Shown: positions 55,066 through 62,405 of the stretch, piece after piece
Layout: every line of letters begins with the position of its first letter
Numbering within the stretch: position 1 is the stretch's first letter
Notes under the pieces: generated by a model
What the model was told of the DNA's origin: nothing
Seen by the model: the letters and a program-made list of their open reading frames with translations, nothing else
Databases searched by the model: none
Made by a program: the position numbers and the translations under genes
Assembly (NCBI GenBank): GCA_002502045.1
Contig: DAPE01000011.1
Span: 67,662 to 131,661, forward strand
DNA: 64,000 bases
Direction: 5' to 3'
From: Candidatus Parvarchaeota archaeon UBA573
Lineage (GTDB): Archaea > Nanobdellota > Nanobdellia > Parvarchaeales > Parvarchaeaceae

Positions 55066-56513
55066 TTTATCTTGTTAAAAAGATTTTCTCCCCTTTCAAC
55101 TTTAGTAGAAAATTCCCTGAAAAATGCATCTGATAATAATTGCCCATTTACACCCAATTTCTTTTCAATTTTTTCTGCTGTTGATGGCATGAAAGGCTTG
55201 AGAAATATTGTAGCAATTCTTATTGCTTCCAAAGAGTTATAAAGAACGTTTGCTAAATTTTTACCTTCAAGCTTCCATGGCTCTTTATCATTTACATATT
55301 TGTTTATTTTCCTTATTCCCTCAAATATAAGATTTAATGCGGAGTAAAGGTCCTTTTTCTCAAAATTTTCAATTATTTCTTCTTTTCTAATAAAATCTTC
55401 TATCTCTGGTTTTCCTTCTATTTTGCCTTCAAATTTCTCGGCTAATGTTAAAACTCTAGCAACTAAATTGCTTAGGTTTGACATAAGCTCTCCATTTATT
55501 CTTTCCTTTAATGCCGCTTCAGAAAAATCCCCATCCTCCCAGGTGGGTTTTTCCCTCAATAAAAAATATCTAAATGCATCTGCAGAGTATTTATCTGCAA
55601 TTTCAATAGGATCAACAACATTTCCTATCGATTTACTCATTTTTTTACCGTCCACAGTCCACCATCCATGAGCCAATATGTTTTTTGGTAAAGGCAAATC
55701 TGCAGACATTAGCATTGCCGGCCAGATTACTGAATGAAACCAAACTATCTCTTTCCCAACAAGATGAATATCAGCAGGCCAAAATTCCTTGAATTCACTA
55801 CCATCTGGCCAGTTAAGAGCACTTAGATAGTTAAGCAAGGCATCAAACCAAACATAAACTGAATGACTCTCGTCCAATGGAAATTTTATTCCCCATGAAA
55901 CGCTCTTTCTTGAGATATCCAAGTCCTTTAACTCCCCCTTCAACCGGTTTAATATCTCGTTTGCATTTTTTTCAGGTAATATTAAACCTTTGTTTATTAG
56001 ATTAATTATTTGATCTTTGTATTTGCTTAATTTGAAAAAATACGCTTCTTCCTTTATCTTTTGCACATCTCTGCCGCAATCCGGGCATTTCCCTCCCACT
56101 AATTCACTCTCGGTTATGTATCTTTCATCCGGCAGGCAATAGAACCCCTCATATTCACCCTTGTATATATCCCCTTTTTCAAAGACTTTTTTTATGAATC
56201 TCTTTACTGTTTCTTCATGACTTTTATCAGTTGTTCTTATAAATTTATCATAGGAGATATTGAGCTTTTCCCAGGTAGTTTTATACTTCTGAGAAGTTTC
56301 ATCAACGAGTTCTTTTGGGGTTTTATTCTTTTCATTCGCAGCCTTTTCTATCTTTCCTCCATGCTCATCTGTACCTGTCAAAAAGAAAACTTTCTCATTG
56401 TTTAGTCTATGCCATCTCGCAAATACATCTGCTATTATAGTTGTGTATGCATGCCCTATATGCGGCTTGTCATTGACATAGTAAATTGGTGTAGTTATGT
56501 AAAATTTTTCCAT
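55062..56513 (-). CDS. metG: Methionyl-tRNA synthetase, bacterial-type
   Basis: A 483-aa class I synthetase with HIGH at 18-21 (KPHIGHAYTT), TGTDEHGGKIE, and KMSKS in DGKKMSKSIGN (about residue 290). The zinc-insert region reads YCLPDERYITESE then GKCPDCGRDV: one knuckle keeps two Cys, the other is C-x2-D as in many bacterial forms. This pattern, WFDALLNYLSALNW and the length without an EMAPII tail fit the bacterial MetG2 type rather than the usual archaeal enzyme, suggesting old lateral transfer. It lies directly downstream of initiator tRNA-Met on the same strand. Confidence 0.92.
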   Translation of the reverse strand: MEKFYITTPIYYVNDKPHIGHAYTTIIADVFARWHRLNNEKVFFLTGTDEHGGKIEKAANEKNKTPKELVDETSQKYKTTWEKLNISYDKFIRTTDKSHEETVKRFIKKVFEKGDIYKGEYEGFYCLPDERYITESELVGGKCPDCGRDVQKIKEEAYFFKLSKYKDQIINLINKGLILPEKNANEILNRLKGELKDLDISRKSVSWGIKFPLDESHSVYVWFDALLNYLSALNWPDGSEFKEFWPADIHLVGKEIVWFHSVIWPAMLMSADLPLPKNILAHGWWTVDGKKMSKSIGNVVDPIEIADKYSADAFRYFLLREKPTWEDGDFSEAALKERINGELMSNLSNLVARVLTLAEKFEGKIEGKPEIEDFIRKEEIIENFEKKDLYSALNLIFEGIRKINKYVNDKEPWKLEGKNLANVLYNSLEAIRIATIFLKPFMPSTAEKIEKKLGVNGQLLSDAFFREFSTKVERGENLFNKIN

Positions 56514-56536
56514 TCTTTTTTATTATATTATTATTA

Positions 56537-56612
56537 TAGCGGAGGTGGGATTTGAACCACACGACCTCTGGGTTATGAGCCCAGCGAGCACTCCTGGCTG
56601 CTCTACTCCGCT
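56537..56612 (-). tRNA. Initiator tRNA-Met (CAT), no intron
   Basis: Reverse-complement cloverleaf: acceptor AGCGGAG/CTCCGCT with the archaeal initiator A1-U72 pair, D stem GAGC/GCTC with loop containing AGCCAGGAG, anticodon stem CTGGG/CCCAG whose three inner G-C pairs mark initiators, loop CTCATAA and discriminator A at 56537. The T stem is irregular: GTGTGG opposite CCCAC needs one bulged U. It ends 23 bp before the metG ATG. Confidence 0.93.
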
Positions 56613-56697
56613 TTGATTTATTTAATAGTTATTGATTATTTAATAACTTTTATAGATTATAAAATAGTTATTTAAACTATACTCTCCTTAGATTCAA

Positions 56698-57339
56698 ATG
56701 GCGGCAGTAATATCACTTGGCGGCTCATTTATATTTGATAAGAAAAAAGATACTTCTTTACTTTTTAATGAATTAAAAAAAATAAACGAAAAATTCCTGG
56801 TTATAACTGGTGGTGGGCCAATTGCCCGAGATTATATAAATTTCGCTAGAGAATTTAATTTAACTGAAAAAGATTTGCACACTGTGGGCATAAAGTGCAC
56901 GCACATAAATGCTTGGGTTATGTCGAAAACGTTTAAAACAGATTATACTGATGAAGACCCTAGAAAAATAAAAATAAACAAAAAGATAACGTTAACTGGA
57001 GGTTTTCTTCCTGGATGGACTACGGATACATGCGCTGCATACGCTGCGGTTTCAACACGCTCAAAGATAATATTTAACATGTCTAAAGAATTTGGAGTAT
57101 ACGACAAAGACCCTAGAAAATTCGATAATGTTAAGCTGCTAAAAGAAATAAGTTTTGATAAACTTTATACGCTTACAAAAGGCAAACGCGTGCCAGGAAT
57201 GAACTTTATATTTGATCCTTTGGCTGCAAAGATCTGCAAAAAGAATGGCATAGAAGTTATTGTTACAAGCGATATAGAGGATATAAAAAGGTACCTTGAA
57301 AACAAGAAGATAAATGGTACAGTTATAAAAGACCATTAG
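56698..57339 (+). CDS. pyrH: Uridylate kinase, archaeal type
   Basis: A 213-aa amino-acid-kinase-fold protein that phosphorylates UMP to UDP. VISLGGSFIF at the N terminus, VITGGGPIARDYI (about 35-47), GGFLPGWTTDTCAAYAA (about 101-117) and NMSKEFGVYDKDPRK (about 128-142) fit archaeal UMP kinases. It lies 38 bp before the TnpB gene; its end looks intact, so the element did not truncate it. Confidence 0.9.
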   Translation: MAAVISLGGSFIFDKKKDTSLLFNELKKINEKFLVITGGGPIARDYINFAREFNLTEKDLHTVGIKCTHINAWVMSKTFKTDYTDEDPRKIKINKKITLTGGFLPGWTTDTCAAYAAVSTRSKIIFNMSKEFGVYDKDPRKFDNVKLLKEISFDKLYTLTKGKRVPGMNFIFDPLAAKICKKNGIEVIVTSDIEDIKRYLENKKINGTVIKDH

Positions 57340-57377
57340 TTCCAAAAGCAATATAATTAGCAATTGGTAAAACAGGT

Positions 57378-58616
57378 ATGAAAAGAGCATTTAAATACAG
57401 GGTATATCCAACAAGAGAACAGGAAGATCTATTGAATAAATACCTGGAAGAATCAAGACAGCTTTATAATTCTCTTTTAGAAGAATCAATAAAAGCATAC
57501 AAAGAAGATGGCAATACCCTTCTGGGGTATAACCTACAAAAAACAGCATTGAAATTAAGGAAAGAGAAAGGATTTACAGTATACGCACAATCAACTCAAG
57601 ATGTAGCTGATAGGGTCACCAAATCATTTAAGAATTTCTTCAGGAGAGTAAAAGAGAATAAATCAGGAAAGAAACAGAAGGCAGGATACCCTAGATTTAA
57701 GGCATTAGGCAGGTATAAGAGCATAGCTTTCCCCCAATACCCTCATGGATTCAAGATCTTAGATGATAGCTTATTGCCTGTCTCTGGTGTTGGAACCCTT
57801 AAAATCAAGTATCTTAAGGATATCACAGGCAAGATAAAGACACTTACAATCAAGAAGGAACCTACAGGCAACTGGTATGCAATAATCATAGCGGAAGGGG
57901 AATTCAAGAATGAAAATCATGTATGTGAAAGCGATAAAGCTGTCGGCATAGATGTCGGCCTTACCTCCCTTATAGCTACTTCCTACGGAGAATTAATCGA
58001 AAATCCAAAGATACTTAAGAACTCCGAAAAAATCCTTAAGATTAGGCACAGGCAGTTATCTAAAAAGAAAAAAGGCTCAAAGAACAGAAATAAGGCAAGG
58101 ATAAGACTAGCTAAAGCATATAAGAAAGTAGAAAGACAGAGAAAAACTTTCTTACATGATTTGACTAATAAGCTTATTAAAGACTATAAAATAATCTTTG
58201 TTGAAAAACTGAACATAAATGGAATGGTTAGAAATCATTATCTCGCTAAATCCATTTTGGATGCGTCGTGGAATGAGCTTGCAAGGCAGTTAAGCTACAA
58301 AGCGGAAGAAGCTGGTAGCATAGTCTTGCAGGTAGACCCTAGAAACACATCTAAAGCATGCAGTAATTGCGGCTGGATAAACAATGACCTAACCCTTGCA
58401 GATAGGATATTTAGATGCCAGAAATGCGGAATTGAGCTAAACAGAGATGTAAATGCAGCTAAAAACATATCAAGGTTAGGTCTGGGTACTCTTAGCAGGA
58501 GAGGAACCGAATCAAACGCCTGTGGAGATGAAGCCACTACTACAGGAAAGCCTATAGCAAGCATTGTCGCAGAAGCAGGAAAGTTGGAAAGTGACTTACA
58601 CTTTCGGAACTACTGA
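57378..58616 (+). CDS. tnpB: TnpB (OrfB) RNA-guided nuclease of IS200/IS605 type
   Basis: A 412-aa TnpB, compact ancestor of Cas12 nucleases. The N-terminal helix-turn-helix region (AFKYRVYPTREQEDLLNK) is followed by the RuvC-like domain with all three acidic residues: D192 (GIDVGL), E276 (FVEKLNI) and D357 (NRDVNAAKN). The zinc finger CSNCGW...CQKCG (about 325-345) sits between the last two. The reading frame is intact, so it may be active. No TnpA partner is in the window. Its stop is 37 bp upstream of topA, so read-through transcription could reach topA. Confidence 0.92.
   Translation: MKRAFKYRVYPTREQEDLLNKYLEESRQLYNSLLEESIKAYKEDGNTLLGYNLQKTALKLRKEKGFTVYAQSTQDVADRVTKSFKNFFRRVKENKSGKKQKAGYPRFKALGRYKSIAFPQYPHGFKILDDSLLPVSGVGTLKIKYLKDITGKIKTLTIKKEPTGNWYAIIIAEGEFKNENHVCESDKAVGIDVGLTSLIATSYGELIENPKILKNSEKILKIRHRQLSKKKKGSKNRNKARIRLAKAYKKVERQRKTFLHDLTNKLIKDYKIIFVEKLNINGMVRNHYLAKSILDASWNELARQLSYKAEEAGSIVLQVDPRNTSKACSNCGWINNDLTLADRIFRCQKCGIELNRDVNAAKNISRLGLGTLSRRGTESNACGDEATTTGKPIASIVAEAGKLESDLHFRNY
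58587..58605 (+). repeat. Hairpin at tnpB 3' end (candidate right-end / omega-RNA stem)
   Basis: GAAAGTG (58587-58593) pairs perfectly with CACTTTC (58599-58605) across a 5-nt loop ACTTA. It overlaps the last codons of tnpB, as omega-RNA scaffolds do. Any guide would begin a short distance 3' of it. Confidence 0.5.
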
Positions 58617-58653
58617 AGATAAACTTATATACTACTATATATATTATTCTAAA

Positions 58654-60702
58654 ATGCAACTAATTATAGCAGAAAAAAGCACTGCTGCAGAAACTATTGC
58701 TAAAAACCTTGCAGAAACAAAGATAAGAATACAGGATTTTGGGCCAGTTAAGGTTTGGTATACACAGATAAATGGTGAAGAGACAGTAGTTATGCCACTT
58801 AAAGGCCACATAAAAAACGTAAGATACCCAGAAACCTTCCGAAAATGGAATGAAGAAACATTAATGAAGATGATTGATGCAAAACTAGTTTATTACCCTA
58901 CAGCAGAAGATAACATAGCTGTAATAAAGAAATTCGCAAAAAAGGCAGATAAAGTCATAATAGCAACAGACTATGATACTGAGGGCGAATCTATAGGTTT
59001 TGAAGCAATTGATGTAGTAAGAGAAGAAAACACCAAATCAAAGGTATACAGAAGCGTTTTCTCATCGCTTACAACAAAGGAATTATCTGAAGCATTCAAA
59101 AACCTACAAAAGCCTAATAAAGACCTATCTGATAGTGCTGATGCTAGAAGAGAAATTGACCTCATATTAGGAGCGGTTCTAACAAGATTTATATCACTTG
59201 CTGCAGAGAGGCTTGGAAATTCTTTTTTATCAATTGGAAGAGTTCAAACACCTACACTTGCAATTATTGTTGCTAGAGATTCGGAAAGAAGAGCGTTTAA
59301 ACCTGAAAAATACTGGAGATTTACCGCCACAATACAAACGAAGGATGCTGAATTCTTAGCGGAATACAAAGATGGAAAAGTATTTGATGAAAAAACTGCA
59401 GAAAAATTAAGGAAGACAAAAAACGAGAAAAAAGCAGTAATAGATAAAGTAGACATGAAAAAAAGGAGAATGCCACCGCCTAAGCCTTTTAACACTACTG
59501 CCTTTCTTAGAAGTGCTGCTGCAATAGGTTTTTCTGTACCAAATGCAATGCGCATAGTTCAAGGATTATATATGAAGGGATACGTTTCTTACCCTAGAAC
59601 AGATAGCGAAGCTTATCCTCCGACCTTAGACTTAAAGGAGATACTTAATGAACTAAGAAACTCAAGCTCGTATTCAAAAGCCGTTTCGGAGATACTTAAA
59701 AAACCACTAAACCCTACAAAAGGCAAAGAAGCCAAAGACCACCCTCCTATACACCCCGTAAAATTACCAAATGAGAAATTAAATCCTCAGGAAGCAAGAA
59801 TATTCGATTTGATAAGCAGGAGATTTTTAGCTACCTTATCTGATGAATCTGAAGAAGAAATAATATCAATAAAACTAGACATAAAAGGAAACGAGTTTAC
59901 AGCAAAAGGTAGCAGGATACTAGTTCCTGGCTGGAGATCTGTTTATATATTTTCAAAATATGAGGAAAATATATTACCTGAAATAAAGGAAGGAGAAATC
60001 CTTAAAGTATTAAAGATCGATGAAATTGAAGACTTCACAACTCCGCCTGGAAACTATTCCCAAGGTGCTATACTAAAAATAATGGAGGACTTAAACCTGG
60101 GAACGAAAGCTACTCGGCCAGAAATACTCAAAAAACTGATGGAGAGAAGATACATATCTGCAAGCAGAACCCTTATACCAAGCGAAGTAGCATTTGCGGT
60201 CATAGAAAACATGCAAAAAGTATCAAATGAAATAACTGGCGCAGAGCTGACTGCAACTCTGGAAAAAGAAATGAAACTTGTAGAGGAAGGCCAAAAGAAA
60301 AAGGCAGAAGTAGTTAATGAATCAAGGGACATGCTCAGGAAGGTACTTAAGAATTTACAAAGCAAAAGAAAGGAAATAAAAGAACTAATGCACAAAGCCC
60401 TGCTACAGCAGTATATATTCGGCACATGCCCAAAAAGCGGAGGAAAACTTAAATTAGTAGTTTCAAAGAAAAGTCATAAAAGATTTGTAGGCTGCAGCGA
60501 TTATCCGAAATGCCACTTTGGTATGCCTTTACCCCAATCTGGATATTTCTTTATATCTCCACAATCCTGTCCAAAATGCGGAATACACATGATAGAATGG
60601 CATGCTAAAGAAAGCAAGAGAACCTACATATTTTGCGTAAATCCTGCATGCAAAGTCGAGAAAAAGGAAAAAGCTATTGCAAAGGAGAAAACTAAAAAAT
60701 AA
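58654..60702 (+). CDS. topA: DNA topoisomerase I, type IA
   Basis: A 682-aa type IA topoisomerase that relaxes negative supercoils. The Toprim domain starts LIIAEKSTAAETIA and has the D-x-D-x-E motif in ATDYDTEGES. The active-site Tyr313 is in VSYPRTDSEAYP. The C terminus has zinc ribbons (GTCPKSGGKL, GCSDYPKCHFG, CPKCG). I use the ATG at 58654; the frame is open for 30 more codons upstream, but these overlap tnpB and do not resemble the family. Convergent with EF-1A. Confidence 0.94.
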   Translation: MQLIIAEKSTAAETIAKNLAETKIRIQDFGPVKVWYTQINGEETVVMPLKGHIKNVRYPETFRKWNEETLMKMIDAKLVYYPTAEDNIAVIKKFAKKADKVIIATDYDTEGESIGFEAIDVVREENTKSKVYRSVFSSLTTKELSEAFKNLQKPNKDLSDSADARREIDLILGAVLTRFISLAAERLGNSFLSIGRVQTPTLAIIVARDSERRAFKPEKYWRFTATIQTKDAEFLAEYKDGKVFDEKTAEKLRKTKNEKKAVIDKVDMKKRRMPPPKPFNTTAFLRSAAAIGFSVPNAMRIVQGLYMKGYVSYPRTDSEAYPPTLDLKEILNELRNSSSYSKAVSEILKKPLNPTKGKEAKDHPPIHPVKLPNEKLNPQEARIFDLISRRFLATLSDESEEEIISIKLDIKGNEFTAKGSRILVPGWRSVYIFSKYEENILPEIKEGEILKVLKIDEIEDFTTPPGNYSQGAILKIMEDLNLGTKATRPEILKKLMERRYISASRTLIPSEVAFAVIENMQKVSNEITGAELTATLEKEMKLVEEGQKKKAEVVNESRDMLRKVLKNLQSKRKEIKELMHKALLQQYIFGTCPKSGGKLKLVVSKKSHKRFVGCSDYPKCHFGMPLPQSGYFFISPQSCPKCGIHMIEWHAKESKRTYIFCVNPACKVEKKEKAIAKEKTKK

Positions 60703-60740
60703 AAGCCGATAGCAGGATATTACCGGCATTGATGTATTAT
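60703..60740. terminator. Possible bidirectional terminator between topA and EF-1A
   Basis: A 38-bp convergent gap containing GCCGATA...TTACCGGC (60705-60727), an imperfect stem with one A-C mismatch. Weak; archaeal termination relies mostly on T-runs, and none is strong here. Confidence 0.25.
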
Positions 60741-62012
60741 TTACGTCTTTGCTACTAGGTCTATGCATCTTCCTGCCGCTATTGTCAAACCCATATCCCT
60801 TATCGCAAATCCTGCCAACTGAGGTATTACATCCGATTTTTCTATTGAAAGCGGCTTAAGTGGTTCTAAAACCACTATTGCTGCATCACCTTGTTTTATA
60901 GTCGCAGGATTTTCCTCTGCAGTCTGCCCTGTCTTTGGATCAAGTCTTTTAAGGATCTTCTTAAACTTGACTGGAACCTGCGCAGTATGTGCGTGAAGTA
61001 CAGGGCTATAGCCTGCAGATATTGCAGTAGGGTGGTTAAGGACTATTATTTGTGCAGTAAATTCAGTAACAACTGTTGGAGGTGCTGAAACTAATCCAAC
61101 AATATCCCCTCTTTTAACCTGCTCCTTTTCAATACCTCTTACATTGAAACCGATATTGTCACCAGGTTGAGCCTGATCAAGGTTCTGATAATGCATTTGT
61201 ATCGATTTTACTTCTGCATTAACATGAGATGGTTCGAAAACTATCTTGTCTCCGGGCTTCATAACTCCGCTTACAACCTTTCCAACTGGAACGGTTCCTA
61301 CACCCTGTATTGAATAAACATCTTCTATTGGTATTCTTAATGGAAGCTGCGTAGGTCTGTCTGGTAAAGGCAGATTGTTCAAAGCTTCTAATAAGGTTGG
61401 GCCAGTATACCAAGCCATCTTATCGCTTTTTATCTTAAGGTTTTCACCATTTTTAGACGAGATTGGTATATAATTCAGGCTTTCAGCGTTTGAATAAGAA
61501 GCCTTTACGACCTTCATTACTGAGTCTTTTACTTCCTTATATTTTGCCTCATCATAATTCAAAAGATCCATTTTGTTCATTGCTATAATAAGGTTCTTTA
61601 TACCAAAGACTCTTGCTAGGTAAACATGCTCCCTAGTCTGCTGCATTACTCCTTCTTTGGCATCTACAACCAATACTGCTGCATCTGCTTCGGAAGCTCC
61701 TGTAATCATGTTCTTAATAAAGTCGACGTGCCCAGGTGCATCAATTATTGTAAATTCATATTTGTCTGTAACGAACTTTTCATGACTTAAGTCTATTGTT
61801 ACACCCTTCTTTCTTTCTTCACCTGAAGTATCTAAGAAGTAAGCAAACTCAAAGTCTACTTTTCCTAAAGTTTCAATATCTTTCTGAATCTTTGCTTTAT
61901 CCTGCTCACTGAAGCTTCCTGTTTCATAAAGCAACCTTCCTACGGTTGTAGACTTACCTGAGTCTACGTGCCCTATGAAAATCAAATTCATGTGTGGTTT
62001 TGTTTCTGCCAT
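60741..62012 (-). CDS. tuf: Translation elongation factor EF-1A
   Basis: A 423-aa GTPase that brings aminoacyl-tRNA to the ribosome. G1 GHVDSGKST (14-22), DAPGH (G3), NKMD (G4) and the three-domain layout are complete. The upstream region has a strong ribosome binding site AAAGGAGGAT (62021-62030 on the minus strand), about 9 nt before the ATG; few other genes here have one. In many archaea uS10 follows EF-1A; here topA converges instead. Confidence 0.96.
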   Translation of the reverse strand: MAETKPHMNLIFIGHVDSGKSTTVGRLLYETGSFSEQDKAKIQKDIETLGKVDFEFAYFLDTSGEERKKGVTIDLSHEKFVTDKYEFTIIDAPGHVDFIKNMITGASEADAAVLVVDAKEGVMQQTREHVYLARVFGIKNLIIAMNKMDLLNYDEAKYKEVKDSVMKVVKASYSNAESLNYIPISSKNGENLKIKSDKMAWYTGPTLLEALNNLPLPDRPTQLPLRIPIEDVYSIQGVGTVPVGKVVSGVMKPGDKIVFEPSHVNAEVKSIQMHYQNLDQAQPGDNIGFNVRGIEKEQVKRGDIVGLVSAPPTVVTEFTAQIIVLNHPTAISAGYSPVLHAHTAQVPVKFKKILKRLDPKTGQTAEENPATIKQGDAAIVVLEPLKPLSIEKSDVIPQLAGFAIRDMGLTIAAGRCIDLVAKT

Positions 62013-62100
62013 AATTTTTTATCCTCCTTTTTATCATTTTATCAATTTTGATATACTATAAAGAAGTGTTTATTATTTAAATCTTTTGGTTTTTTGTACT
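62013..62100 (-). promoter_or_regulatory. EF-1A promoter and Shine-Dalgarno site
   Basis: On the minus strand ATTTAAATAATAAA (about 62070-62083) is a TATA box for EF-1A, and AAAGGAGGAT (62021-62030) a near-perfect anti-16S pairing site. A leader of about 35-45 nt is expected, unlike the leaderless look of many genes in this window. Confidence 0.55.
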
Positions 62101-62405
62101 TGTGTGCATGAATAGACCAATAAACCTTTATTTTGCGGTCGTATAAGTTAAATACTTCATAACATCACTAAAAGTTGTCTACACTATTGAAGAAAATTCT
62201 AAAAACAAAGAGATAAATTAATAGTGAACAGCTGTGAACCTCTAAAATATAAATATACTTATAAGGAGTAATACATATAATAAACTCCCAACCTCACTTA
62301 AAACTTAAGGAGGCAATACAACAGCTAATTGAAATTTATTTAGAGTTAGTAAAGGATATATGCAATGCGCTATTTCTTAAATAATGTGATTTTATTAAAC
62401 CTAAG
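62101..62405. other. Gene-free intergenic region, 305 bp
   Basis: Between the EF-1A promoter and the stop of the C-terminal surface fragment. It holds an inverted repeat CACTATT (62182-62188) / AATAGTG (62220-62226), a short direct repeat GTGAAC (62224-62229 and 62234-62239), a small AATAAA-CC-TTTATT hairpin near 62120-62133, and a start-less open frame 62277-62390 that would encode a helical peptide (LKLKEAIQQLIEIYLEL). No tRNA, C/D or H/ACA pattern was found. Confidence 0.4.

Larger units (their letters stand above)
57340..58616 (+). mobile_element. IS200/IS605-type element remnant or TnpB-only element (boundaries approximate)
   Basis: A tnpB gene with no tnpA, wedged between pyrH and topA. 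A perfect 7-bp hairpin GAAAGTG-actta-CACTTTC lies at 58587-58605 inside the tnpB 3' end, where IS605-family right-end hairpins and the 3' part of omega-RNA are found. No matching left-end hairpin is clear in the 38 bp before tnpB; a weak CCAA...TTGG pair occurs at 57342-57368. GC content of tnpB is higher than in neighbours, in line with recent arrival. Confidence 0.65.

Noticed and set aside
57342-57368. Left-end hairpin of the TnpB element
   Set aside because: Only CCAA/TTGG pair, with mismatches inside; too weak to define an element end.
58564-58653. Upstream start of topA adding 30 residues
   Set aside because: It overlaps tnpB and the extra residues do not resemble topoisomerases; the Toprim domain begins exactly at the ATG 58654.
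62277-62390. Small gene in the EF-1A upstream gap
   Set aside because: The frame has no ATG, GTG or TTG after the preceding stop; kept only as an observation.
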